Shown piece after piece: positions 55,145-63,694 of a stretch of 64,000 nt of DNA (position 1 is the stretch's first letter; each line of letters opens with the position of its first letter). The translations under genes were made by a program, and so were the position numbers. The DNA comes from DASQPR01 sp963727415. Its GTDB lineage: Bacteria > Actinomycetota > Actinomycetes > Mycobacteriales > Micromonosporaceae. The notes below the pieces were generated by a model, which worked only from the letters and a program-made list of their open reading frames with translations, ran no database searches and was not told the origin of the DNA. The stretch covers positions 496,001 through 560,000 of the forward strand of contig CAVSGF010000003.1 of NCBI GenBank assembly GCA_963727415.1, given 5' to 3'.

Positions 55145-55313
55145 GGCTCGCTCTCCTTCTGGCTATCTGGGCATTAGTCCCATAGGCGAAAAATAGGACC
55201 TACCGCAGAGCCACCATAGAGGCGAAGGGCCTGGACTCGGGGCTTCACCGGGCCGCCTGAGAAACCCCCCAAGCGGCCGCCCGAACCCGGAACCCGGGAG
55301 CCTGGGAGCCGTC

Positions 55314-56372
55314 CTACCTGCCGGTGAGCCCGGCCAGCGTCGCGACCACCAGCCCGCCCAGCGTCTCCAGGTGGTACCCACCCTCGTGGACCGCGACGAT
55401 CGGCACACCGATATCGCGGATCAGTCCTCCGGTCGCCCGGTACCCGCCGGTGGTCACCCGCAGCGGCGACTCCGGATCGTCGTCCGCGGCGTCCACGCCA
55501 AGCGAGACCACCACGGCCTCGGCCCCGAATGAGGCGGCCGACGCGCATATCTCTGCCACGCCCGCGAGCCAGCCGTCATCGCCGGTGCCCGGCGCCAGCG
55601 GAACGTTCCGGTTGGCTCCGGCACCCGCCCCGCGCCCGGTTTCGTCCGCGTACCCGGCATAGTGCGGAAACCACCCCGCGCCCGGATCCACATGGACAGA
55701 GGCGTAGAGGACATCGGCCCGGTCGTAGAACACCGCCTGGGTCCCGTTGCCGTGGTGGGCGTCCACGTCGATCACCGCCACCTTCCCGACGCCGGAGTCC
55801 CGCAACGCCTCGACCGCGACCGCCGCGTTGTTGAGGTAGCAGGAGCCGCCGAACGCGTCCCGGGTGGCGTGATGCCCGGGCGGCCGGCAGATCGCGTACG
55901 CCGCCGGGGCGCCACCGGCGACCAGGTCGGCGGCGGTCAGCGCGGCGTCCACCGCGGCCCGCGCGGCGGCCCAGGTGCCGGCACTGACCAGCGTCATGGT
56001 GTCGTAGCAGTACCGGCCGGCACGGCCGTGCGTGGCGTACGGATCCCGGACCGGCAGCCCGTCGAGCATCCCCGCGGTCGGGAACACGTACGGGACCACG
56101 TTGCGCTGGTACTCCTGGTACCCGCGCTCGACCCACTCGGCGTGCACCCCGGACAGGTAGGTAAGAAGGCCACGGCCATGAACCGAGGCCACGATACGGT
56201 CGTCGTGCGGGACCGCCGGTACCAGCCGGGCGCCGGCGGCCGTGACCGCGTCACGGATCACCGTCGCTCGCTCCGGCAACTCCGTTCCCGGTGTGTTCAC
56301 CCCGATCCAGATCTCTGCCTCCGGACGGTGCAGCAGCGTCTCCTCGGCCCACACGGCCGGAAGGTTGAGCAT
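55314..56372 (-). CDS. Histone-deacetylase-family amidohydrolase
   Basis: A 352-residue zinc deacetylase. Catalytic His dyad in ICRPPGHHATRDAFGGSCYL, metal-binding VIDVDAHHGNGTQAVFYDRA (DxH), ASVHVDPGAGWFPHYAG, and the third Asp in VVSLGVDAADDDPESPLRV, GYHLETLGGLVVATLAGL at the end. Bacterial members include acetylpolyamine amidohydrolase and acetoin-utilisation protein AcuC. Start ATG 56372 follows AAGGAGAA by 6 bp. Divergent from the P1 peptidase gene. A role in removing acetyl groups from polyamines or peptides would fit the neighbourhood. Confidence 0.88.
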   Translation of the reverse strand: MLNLPAVWAEETLLHRPEAEIWIGVNTPGTELPERATVIRDAVTAAGARLVPAVPHDDRIVASVHGRGLLTYLSGVHAEWVERGYQEYQRNVVPYVFPTAGMLDGLPVRDPYATHGRAGRYCYDTMTLVSAGTWAAARAAVDAALTAADLVAGGAPAAYAICRPPGHHATRDAFGGSCYLNNAAVAVEALRDSGVGKVAVIDVDAHHGNGTQAVFYDRADVLYASVHVDPGAGWFPHYAGYADETGRGAGAGANRNVPLAPGTGDDGWLAGVAEICASAASFGAEAVVVSLGVDAADDDPESPLRVTTGGYRATGGLIRDIGVPIVAVHEGGYHLETLGGLVVATLAGLTGR

Positions 56373-56466
56373 CGGATTCTCCTTCATGACTGCTTGGTGG
56401 CTGCTTGTCACCACGGCCGGCCGCAGCCACTGACGGGCCGGTAGACGAAACCATTACGCTGCTCTA

Positions 56467-57549
56467 ATGCCAAGAGCTGCTGAGCTGGGAATCAGGATCG
56501 GGCCGCTGCCGGCGGGCCCGACGGACTCCGTCGTCGACGTGCCTGGCGCCGGCGTCGGACACGCGACCGTCTGGCGGGACGAAGCCGATCCGCCGGCCGG
56601 CCGCGGCGTGGCCCGCACCGGCGTCACCGTCATCGACCCGGGCGGCAACCTGTTCCGCAACCCGATTCCGGCCGGCGGAGCGGTGCTCAACGGCGCCGGT
56701 GAGTGCACCGGCTTCCTCAGCGCCCAGGAGTGGGGGCTGCTGGAGACACCGATCTTCCTCACCTCCACCATGCAGTTGGGCCGGGTATACGACGCCGCAT
56801 GCGAACTGCTGATCGAGGAGGACGAGGGCATCGGCGAGGACGTCATCATTCCAGTCGTCGCCGAGTGCGACGACAGCTTTCTCAACGACGCCCGGCGGAT
56901 GCAGGTCACCCGTACTGACGTCGCCGAGGCGCTCAGCAACGCGCGAGCCTCGGCACGCGCCCACCCCAAGGTCACCCCGCCGGAGGGCGCGGTAGGCAGC
57001 GGCACCGGCATGAGCTGCTTCGACTTCAAGGGCGGCATCGGCACCGCGTCCCGGCTCATCCCGGACACCCCCTATACCGTCGGCGTGCTGGCCATGTGCA
57101 ATTTCGGCGAGCGGGACCGGCTGACCATCGCCGGGGTACCCGTCGGCCGGCACCTCGCGCCACGACCGGCCGGCGAGCCGGCCGCGCCGTACGCCGGCTC
57201 ATGCATCGTGGTCGTGCTCACCGACGCCCCGCTCACCTCGCACACCTGCCAGCGCCTGGCCACCCGGGCCGGGCTCGGCCTGGCACGTACCGGATCGACC
57301 GCGCACAACGGCTCCGGCGAAATCTTCCTGGCCGCCGCCACTGGACTGCGCGCGCCGCGCGGTACCGCCCCGTCCGGTGTCCCGATCGCCGGATCCGACC
57401 TGAACCCGTTCTTCGCCGCTGTGGTGGACGCCACCGAGGAGTCCGTCGTCAACTGCCTGCTGCAGGCGCGGACAGTGACCGGCCGGGCCGGCAACACCTC
57501 ACCGGCGCTGCCGGCCGGGGAGGTCGGCCGGCTCATCAATCGCTGGTGA
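56467..57549 (+). CDS. P1-family (DmpA/BapA-type) aminopeptidase
   Basis: A 360-residue N-terminal-nucleophile hydrolase precursor that should self-cleave into two chains. RIGPLPAGPTDSVVDVPGAG then VGHATVWRD start the large chain. The nucleophile region is PYAGSCIVVVLTDAPLTSHT (Gly-Ser-Cys: the Ser or Cys becomes the new N-terminus), and GTGMSCFDFKGGIGTASRLI and NSAxxx-type LARTGSTAHNGSGEIFLAAA are conserved. Members cleave D-amino-acid or beta-amino-acid peptides. It sits between the HDAC-type gene and the Opp transporter. Confidence 0.88.
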   Translation: MPRAAELGIRIGPLPAGPTDSVVDVPGAGVGHATVWRDEADPPAGRGVARTGVTVIDPGGNLFRNPIPAGGAVLNGAGECTGFLSAQEWGLLETPIFLTSTMQLGRVYDAACELLIEEDEGIGEDVIIPVVAECDDSFLNDARRMQVTRTDVAEALSNARASARAHPKVTPPEGAVGSGTGMSCFDFKGGIGTASRLIPDTPYTVGVLAMCNFGERDRLTIAGVPVGRHLAPRPAGEPAAPYAGSCIVVVLTDAPLTSHTCQRLATRAGLGLARTGSTAHNGSGEIFLAAATGLRAPRGTAPSGVPIAGSDLNPFFAAVVDATEESVVNCLLQARTVTGRAGNTSPALPAGEVGRLINRW

Positions 57550-57559
57550 CCCAGTTCCT

Positions 57560-57627
57560 GTTCCTGAGCTGCGTGGCGGGGCCGCGGGGCGCCCAGTGCG
57601 CCTCGCCTCCGCCGACAGCTCAGGAAC
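57560..57627. terminator. Bidirectional terminator candidate
   Basis: GTTCCTGAGCTG (57560-57571) is perfectly complementary to 57616-57627 across a 44-nt loop that can itself form GC hairpins. It lies between the converging P1 peptidase and Opp operon ends, a good place for a shared terminator. No clear U run. Confidence 0.5.
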
Positions 57628-57632
57628 GGGCA

Positions 57633-58667
57633 CTAAACCGCGGCTTCGGCGGCGCCGGATGAGATGACCAGTCCCGAGTCGCGGTGCAGCAGGCACGCCG
57701 CCATGTGCGGCCCACGAGCCGGCAGTACCGGAAGGGTCCCGGACAGACAATCGCCCAGGATTCCGGCGGCCTCCGCACGACCGTCGGCGACGACCGGACA
57801 GCGCGGGTGGAACCGGCATCCGGACGGGATGTCGCTCGGGTCCGGTGGCTCGCCCTGCAGCACGATCGGTTCCATGTGAGTGGTCTCCGGCAGCACCGAA
57901 AGCAGCGCCCGGGTGTACGGGTGGCTGGGCGCGGCCAGCACCTGCTCGGTGTGGCCGAGCTCGATGATCCGCCCCAGGTACATCACGGCGAGCCGGTCGG
58001 CGATGTTCCATGCCAGCCCGAGGTCGTGGGTGACCACCAGCACCGCCAGTCCGAGCTGCTCGCGCAGGGACAGCAGCAGCGCCAGGATCTCACCGCGTAC
58101 CGAGGCGTCCAGCGACGACACCGGCTCATCCGCGACGATCACGTCCGGCTTGAGCGCCAGCGCGCCGGCGATCACCACGCGCTGACGCTGACCGCCGGAC
58201 AGCTCGTGCGGGAACCGGTTGAAGAACCGCTCGGCGGGGCGCAGCCCGGCCAGTGACAGGGCCTCGGCGACGAGGGACTGCTCGTTGCCTGGAACCCGGT
58301 GGATCCGCAGTCCTTCGGCCACCGCCTCGTAAACGGTCCGCCTCGGGTTCAGCGCCCCGGTCGGGTCCTGCAACACGAGCTGGACCTGGCGGCGGAACGC
58401 CTTCAGGCCACGGCTGGAGTAGCTCAGCGGCGTGCCATTGTGCAGCACCTGGCCCTCGAACGGCTTCTGCAGCCCGAGCATGGCCCGGGCCAGCGTGGTC
58501 TTGCCGCAGCCGGATTCGCCGGCCAGCGCCAGGATCTCGCCCCGCTCGACGGAGAGCGTGACGTTGTCGACCGCACGGATCGACGGCGCGCCACGCCGTA
58601 CCCGGCCGAAGCCGACATGCAGGTTCTGCGCCTCCAGGACCGGCGTGCCGCCCGTGGTGTCAGTCAT
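57633..58667 (-). CDS. oppF: Oligopeptide ABC transporter ATP-binding protein (OppF)
   Basis: A 344-residue ATPase. Walker A LALAGESGCGKTTLARAML, Q-loop QLVLQDPTGALNPRR, signature HELSGGQRQRVVIAGALALK, Walker B DVIVADEPVSSLDASVR, H-loop VVTHDLGLAWNIADRLAVMY, and the oligopeptide/dipeptide C-terminal domain (PSGCRFHPRCPVVADGR) with two of its Cys residues. ATG 58667 overlaps the OppD stop (ATGA). Last gene of the transporter operon. Confidence 0.93.
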   Translation of the reverse strand: MTDTTGGTPVLEAQNLHVGFGRVRRGAPSIRAVDNVTLSVERGEILALAGESGCGKTTLARAMLGLQKPFEGQVLHNGTPLSYSSRGLKAFRRQVQLVLQDPTGALNPRRTVYEAVAEGLRIHRVPGNEQSLVAEALSLAGLRPAERFFNRFPHELSGGQRQRVVIAGALALKPDVIVADEPVSSLDASVRGEILALLLSLREQLGLAVLVVTHDLGLAWNIADRLAVMYLGRIIELGHTEQVLAAPSHPYTRALLSVLPETTHMEPIVLQGEPPDPSDIPSGCRFHPRCPVVADGRAEAAGILGDCLSGTLPVLPARGPHMAACLLHRDSGLVISSGAAEAAV

Positions 58668-59680
58668 CGAGAGCCCTCCCCCTGCCCGGCCAGCGCCGGC
58701 TCGTTCCCGACATGCACGCACGCCGCCGACCGCCCGGTCGCGCCGGGCACCGGGCGCAGCCGGACATCGTTGCTACCGCATTCGTCGATCGCGACCGGGC
58801 ACCTGACGTGGAACGGGCAACCGGGCGGCAGGTTGCGTGGATCCGGCGGGTCGCCGGCCAGCCCGCGCGGGGCCATCCGCGAACTCGGATCGCCGATGGT
58901 CGGGAACGCGCCGGTAAGGGCCTTGGCGTACGGATGCGCGGCGTCGCTGAACAGGCTGGCCGCCGGGCCGGTCTCGACCACCCGGCCGGCGTACATGACC
59001 GCCACCCGGTCGCAGACGTCGGCGATCACCGACAGGTCGTGGCTGATCAGCATCATCCCGACGCCGGTCTCCTTGACCAGGTGCTTCATCAGGTTCATCA
59101 CCTGCGCCTGGACCATCACGTCCAACGCCGTGGTCGGCTCGTCGGCGATGATGAGCCGGGGCGAGCAGGCCAGCGCCATCGCGATCATGACCCGCTGCCG
59201 CTGGCCGCCGGACAGCTCGTGCGGGTAGCTCCCGGCCCGCCAGCGCGGCACGCCGACCTGCTCAAGCAGCTCGCCGACGCGACGGGCAACCGCCTTTGGC
59301 GTCGCCGCGGGATCGCCCTTCTTGGCGTGGACCAGGATCGGCTCGGCGATCTGGTCGTCGATCCGGCGCACCGGGTTGAGGCAGCTCATCGCGCCCTGGA
59401 ACACGATCGAGGCATCCGACCAGCGGACCGAGCGCAGGCGGCCCCAGCCCATTTTCAGGACGTCCTCGCCGTCGAGCAGTACCTCGCCGGTCACCTTGGT
59501 CGCCGCTGGGAGCAGCCGCAGTACCGCTCCTGCCATGGTCGACTTGCCGCAGCCGGACTCGCCGGCGATGCCGACGGTTTCCCCGGCGTCGACGCTCAGG
59601 CTCACTCCACGGACCGCCGGAAGCCGACCCTCGCCCACTTTGTACTCGACCCGAAGGTCGTTGATTTCCAGCAGGGTCAT
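58664..59680 (-). CDS. oppD: Oligopeptide ABC transporter ATP-binding protein (OppD)
   Basis: A 338-residue ATPase starting MTLLEINDLRVEYKVGEGRL. Walker A VGIAGESGCGKSTMAGAVLR, signature HELSGGQRQRVMIAMALACS, Walker B PRLIIADEPTTALDVMVQAQ, H-loop LISHDLSVIADVCDRVAVMY, and the C-terminal Cys motif PPGCPFHVRCPVAIDECGS that binds an iron-sulfur cluster in some family members. Overlaps oppC upstream and oppF downstream by 4 bp each. It powers import with OppF. Confidence 0.93.
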   Translation of the reverse strand: MTLLEINDLRVEYKVGEGRLPAVRGVSLSVDAGETVGIAGESGCGKSTMAGAVLRLLPAATKVTGEVLLDGEDVLKMGWGRLRSVRWSDASIVFQGAMSCLNPVRRIDDQIAEPILVHAKKGDPAATPKAVARRVGELLEQVGVPRWRAGSYPHELSGGQRQRVMIAMALACSPRLIIADEPTTALDVMVQAQVMNLMKHLVKETGVGMMLISHDLSVIADVCDRVAVMYAGRVVETGPAASLFSDAAHPYAKALTGAFPTIGDPSSRMAPRGLAGDPPDPRNLPPGCPFHVRCPVAIDECGSNDVRLRPVPGATGRSAACVHVGNEPALAGQGEGSR

Positions 59681-60606
59681 GACCGCTCCCTCAGTCGCGG
59701 GTCGAGGATGCGCTCGAGCGCGCGACCGACCATGTTGAATGCCCGGACCACCAGCACCACACCGAGGCCTGGGAAGACCACCCACCACCAGGCACCGTTG
59801 CTGATCGCGTCCTGGGCGTACGCCTGGTGCAGGATCGTTCCCCACGAGGCGTGCAGCGGATCGCCCAGGCCGAGGAACGACAGTGTGGTCTCGGCCAGAA
59901 TCGAGATCGAGACGGTCAGGGTGGTGTTGGCCAGCACCAGGGGCATCACGTTCGGCAGCACGTGCCGGGTGATCTGATGCCAGTGGCCGCCGCCGAGTGC
60001 CTTGGCACGTTCCAGGTACGGCCGCGCCTCGACGGTCAGCGTCTGCGCCCGGACCAGCCGGGCGGTCCCGGGCCAGGACGTCACGCCGATGACGATGATG
60101 ACCGCCAGCAGCTTCGGGATGTTGTGGAAGATCGACGCGAGCGCTATGGCCAGTGGCAGGTATGGGATGACCAGGAACCAGTCGGTCAGCTTGTTGAAGC
60201 TGCCGCCGCGCCAGCCCGGAAAGTGACCGGCGAAGATCCCGAGGAACGTGCCGAGGATCATCGAGATGGCCGTCGCGGCAAGGCCCACCTCCAGCGAGAT
60301 CCGGCTGCCGTAGATGATCAGCGTGAGGATGGGCCGGCCGTAGAAGTCGGTGCCCAGCCAGTACTCCGACGAGGGCGGCTGGATCGGCTTGCCCGGCGCG
60401 TGGATGACCGACAGGCCGACCGGATCGGCGAACAGCGGGGCGAAGATGGCGATCAGCACGATCGCGACCATGAAGAACAGGCCGATCATGCCTTCGCGGT
60501 CGTGGCTGTAGAGGCGCCAGAAATCGCTGACGGCACGGCGCCGGCGGGCCCACACCGCGCTACCGACCTCTTCGACCGTCGGCGAAACCGGAGATATCGA
60601 GCTCAT
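59677..60606 (-). CDS. oppC: Oligopeptide ABC transporter permease (OppC)
   Basis: A 309-residue permease with an N-terminal helix (MIGLFFMVAIVLIAIFAPLF) and five further helices. EYWLGTDFYGRPILTLIIYG is the OppC landmark, and the EAA loop YLERAKALGGGHWHQITRHV then LPNVMPL couples to the ATPases. The loop SFLGLGDPLHASWGTILHQA near the C-terminus is typical. Overlaps oppB and oppD by 4 bp. Confidence 0.93.
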   Translation of the reverse strand: MSSISPVSPTVEEVGSAVWARRRRAVSDFWRLYSHDREGMIGLFFMVAIVLIAIFAPLFADPVGLSVIHAPGKPIQPPSSEYWLGTDFYGRPILTLIIYGSRISLEVGLAATAISMILGTFLGIFAGHFPGWRGGSFNKLTDWFLVIPYLPLAIALASIFHNIPKLLAVIIVIGVTSWPGTARLVRAQTLTVEARPYLERAKALGGGHWHQITRHVLPNVMPLVLANTTLTVSISILAETTLSFLGLGDPLHASWGTILHQAYAQDAISNGAWWWVVFPGLGVVLVVRAFNMVGRALERILDPRLRERS

Positions 60607-61643
60607 GCGGCACGCACCCTCGGGTCGATCAGCGGATACAGCAGGTCCGCGATCAGGTTCATCACGATGACGGCCGCCGAGAACACCAGGAAGATGCCCT
60701 CCAGCAGCGGGTAGTCCGGCCCGGACAGCGCCTGATCGGTGAGCAGTCCGAGGCCGGGCCAGTTGAACACGGTCTCGACCGTGATGGCACCGGAGACCAC
60801 GAAGCCGAGGCTCAGGAAGAACAGCGTCACCGACGGCAGCAGCGCGTTCGGTACCGCGTGCTTGCGCATCACCTCGTCATCGCGTAGGCCCTTGGCACGA
60901 GCGGTGGCGAGGTAATCGGCGTACCGCTCGTCGATGATCGACGATCGCATGATCAGCGAGTACTGCGCGATATAGACCATCGACAGTGCGATCACCGGTA
61001 GGACCATGTGGTCGGCGATGTCGAGCCAGTGCGGCAAGGACGAGTTCGGATCGCTGTATCCGGAGATCGGGAAGATGCCGAGCCCGCTCTTGGACGCCAA
61101 CACGATGATCAGGATCAGGCCCAGCCACCACTCCGGCACCGAGTACCAGGTAAGCGCACTGCCGCTGGCGACCCGGTCGAACCGCGAGCCATGCCGCCAG
61201 CCGCTACGCGTACCGAGCCACATGCCGACCAGAACCGAGATGATCAGAGCGGTCCCGGACAGCAGTACCGTGGCCCAGATCCGCTCGCCGATCACCTGCG
61301 CCACCGGCTCGTGCTGGGAGTACGAGGTCTCCAGGTTCCCCTGCAACAAGTTCTTCATGTAGAGCAGGAACTGCTCGGGCAGCGGCTTTCCGATACCCAA
61401 CCGGTTGCGCATCGCGATGAGCGCGGTCGGATCGTCGTTGCGCCCACGCGGCGCGAACGTCTTGGCCGGATCGCCGGGCATTACCCGGAACAGGAAAAAG
61501 TTGAAGACCGTCACGAACAGCAGCAGCACGACCGCGCTGATGGTCTTGTTGAGGACGTACTTGAGCGGAAGGGCACGGCGCCGGCGCCGGTTGACGCTCA
61601 CGGCGTCCGGCGTCGGCGTGGAGACTTCGGCGGGGGAACTCAC
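60603..61643 (-). CDS. oppB: Oligopeptide ABC transporter permease (OppB)
   Basis: A 346-residue permease of the OppB/DppB type: TVFNFFLFRVMPGDPAKTFA, NRLGIGKPLPEQFLLYMKNL, GNLETSYSQHEPVAQVIGER, and the EAA loop DYLATARAKGLRDDEVMRKH then AVPNALLP. The final VETVFNWPGLGLLTDQALSG motif is diagnostic. GTG 61643 is used. A strong hairpin lies between it and the binding-protein gene upstream. Confidence 0.93.
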   Translation of the reverse strand: MSSPAEVSTPTPDAVSVNRRRRRALPLKYVLNKTISAVVLLLFVTVFNFFLFRVMPGDPAKTFAPRGRNDDPTALIAMRNRLGIGKPLPEQFLLYMKNLLQGNLETSYSQHEPVAQVIGERIWATVLLSGTALIISVLVGMWLGTRSGWRHGSRFDRVASGSALTWYSVPEWWLGLILIIVLASKSGLGIFPISGYSDPNSSLPHWLDIADHMVLPVIALSMVYIAQYSLIMRSSIIDERYADYLATARAKGLRDDEVMRKHAVPNALLPSVTLFFLSLGFVVSGAITVETVFNWPGLGLLTDQALSGPDYPLLEGIFLVFSAAVIVMNLIADLLYPLIDPRVRAA

Positions 61644-61698
61644 TTGACCATCCTTTGACTGGCAGGAAGCGCGGGTGCGAGCCGGGCTCGCGAGCGGA

Positions 61699-61738
61699 CG
61701 CCGCCGGTACCCGGGACCAGGCCCGGGTACCGGCGGCG
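61699..61738 (-). terminator. 17-bp hairpin between binding-protein and permease genes
   Basis: CGCCGCCGGTACCCGGG (61699-61715) pairs perfectly with 61722-61738 across a 6-nt loop. It follows the binding-protein stop by 8 bp. No U run follows, so it probably acts as a partial terminator or RNA stabiliser, giving more binding protein than permease. Confidence 0.75.
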
Positions 61739-61745
61739 CGATTGA

Positions 61746-63647
61746 TTACTCCCGCTCGTCGGCGGTCGACCGGCGGCGCATGCCGAACAACGCCCCGCCG
61801 ATCACCAAGAGCAGCACGACACCTCCGGCGATGCTCAGGTACAAGCCGGTGTTGCTGCTGTCCTTCTTGGCAGCGCCGGTGTACGGCTTGATCGCGCGGT
61901 ATGACCAGGTGCCGATCTGGCTGACCATGGCGCCACCCGACGTGGGCTGGGCGACGAAACCGGTGAACCGGTCGTTGCGGTACGCCTCAAGCGTCTTGCC
62001 GTAGTACAGCGTGGCGTACATCGCGTTGTCGTAGAGGTTCTTCAGCGCGGCCTCCACGACCGGCTTGCGCTTCGCCGGGTCGACCAGGGTCTGCTGCTGC
62101 TTGTACAGCGCCTCGAACTGAGGGTTGCAGTAGAAGCTGTCCGACCAGCCGGCGGAGATGGCGCCGCCGTCCTCGGTCGACCGCTGGTCACAGGTGAACA
62201 CCGACAGGGTGCCATCCGGGTCCGGGCCGAAGCCCCAGTCCCACTGGAACATGTCGTAGTTGCCCTTGCCGATGACGGAGGTCAGAGCGTCCTCGGACAT
62301 CACACTGACGTTTACCTTGATGCCGACAGCCTTCAGCCACTCCTGAATGTACTGCGCCTCGTCCTGCGAGTCCTGGTTCTCCGACCGGGCGAAGAACCGC
62401 AGCGTCAGGTCCTTGCCGTCCGGGCCCTGGCGGTACCCGTCCGTGCCCATGGGGTAGCCGGCCTGGTCCAGCAGCGCCTTGGCCTTGGCCGGGTCATAGG
62501 TACGCTTCTCGTCACCGGTCGGCTCCCAGTAGTACCCGGCGTAGAGCGGATTCATCTCGCCGTAGGCGACCTGGCCGGCACCCAGCAAGACCTTGTCCAC
62601 GATGGTCTGCTTGTCGATGGCGTAGTCGATCGCCTGCCGCACCATCACGTTCTTCAACGCCGGGTTGCCATCGCCGATCGGCTTGTTGTCGACGGTCTCC
62701 GCGCCGTTGTTGAAACCGACCTCGTAGGTGTAAATGCTGGCGCCCGAGTTCAGCGTGATGGTCTTGTCCGCCGAGTTCTTCAGGGCGTTGTAGGCCTTCG
62801 CGGTCAGGTCCTGGGCGAAGTCGATATCGCCCTTCTTCAGTGCCTGCACCATGGTCTCTTCGCTCTGGAAGATGACCATGTCGAGTTCCTTGATGTGCGG
62901 CGCCCCGTTCCAGTAGTTCGGGTTCGCGGTGAACTGGTAGTACTGGCCCTTCTTGGCCGCCTTGAGGATGAACGGCCCGCTGCCGACGACGGGACCGTTG
63001 CTGCCGTCGTTGGCGTAGTTGCCGACGTCCTTCTCCGCGATGTTCTGCCAGATGTGCTTGGGCACGATCGGCACGCCCTGGGACTGAGTGGCGGCCAGCA
63101 GCGTCGCGCTCGGCTTCTTGGTGTGGAACACCACGGTGTACGGGTCGGTCGCCTCGACCGTGGTCCCGTCACCGAAGCTGGAGCCGTATTGTCCGTTCTC
63201 GGTGGTGCCCGGAGTCAGTACCCGCTGGTAGGAGAAGACCACGTCGTCGGCCGTGAGGTCCTGACCGTCCGACCACTTGACCCCGTGGCGGAGGTGGAAC
63301 GTCCAGGTGAGGCCGTCGGCCGAGGTGTCCCAGCTCGTCGCGAGCGACGGTACCGGCGACATGTCCTTCGGTGAGGTGTCGGTCAGGTAGTCATACATCA
63401 TCTGGTACGCGTCGAACGCGGACGCGAGTACGCCGACGTACGGGTTGAGCGAGTCGATGTCCTGCTTCAGACCGATAACGAAGGTGCTGTTGCTGTGCGC
63501 CGGAGCGCTGCCGGCTGGTGCCGACGGTGAAGCGGACGAGCCATCGGCCATGGCCGGGGTGGCGAACATCGCGCAGGCGGCGACGGCCACCGCGCTTGCG
63601 GCCAGGGCGCGTCGCAATCTGCGCTGGCCGCGAGGGGTACTACTCAT
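61746..63647 (-). CDS. Peptide ABC transporter substrate-binding protein, C-terminally membrane-anchored
   Basis: A 633-residue family 5 solute-binding protein. Signal peptide 1-35 (RRLRRALAASAVAVAACAMF) has an AMA-DG cleavage site and also a VAAC lipobox-like motif. The binding domain shows STFVIGLKQDIDSLNPYVGV, SPVPSLATSWDTSADGLTWT, FHLRHGVKWSDGQDLTADDV and PNYWNGAPHIKELDMVIFQS. The C-terminus ends in a membrane helix, GLYLSIAGGVVLLLVIGGAL, and RRRSTADERE, so it is held in the membrane at that end, unlike most OppA/DppA. First gene of the opp operon, 47 bp from the divergent S9 peptidase. Confidence 0.9.
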   Translation of the reverse strand: MSSTPRGQRRLRRALAASAVAVAACAMFATPAMADGSSASPSAPAGSAPAHSNSTFVIGLKQDIDSLNPYVGVLASAFDAYQMMYDYLTDTSPKDMSPVPSLATSWDTSADGLTWTFHLRHGVKWSDGQDLTADDVVFSYQRVLTPGTTENGQYGSSFGDGTTVEATDPYTVVFHTKKPSATLLAATQSQGVPIVPKHIWQNIAEKDVGNYANDGSNGPVVGSGPFILKAAKKGQYYQFTANPNYWNGAPHIKELDMVIFQSEETMVQALKKGDIDFAQDLTAKAYNALKNSADKTITLNSGASIYTYEVGFNNGAETVDNKPIGDGNPALKNVMVRQAIDYAIDKQTIVDKVLLGAGQVAYGEMNPLYAGYYWEPTGDEKRTYDPAKAKALLDQAGYPMGTDGYRQGPDGKDLTLRFFARSENQDSQDEAQYIQEWLKAVGIKVNVSVMSEDALTSVIGKGNYDMFQWDWGFGPDPDGTLSVFTCDQRSTEDGGAISAGWSDSFYCNPQFEALYKQQQTLVDPAKRKPVVEAALKNLYDNAMYATLYYGKTLEAYRNDRFTGFVAQPTSGGAMVSQIGTWSYRAIKPYTGAAKKDSSNTGLYLSIAGGVVLLLVIGGALFGMRRRSTADERE

Positions 63648-63694
63648 CGGTTCCTCCGTTTGATGACGGGAGACGGCAAGCTACGGTGCCTGAC

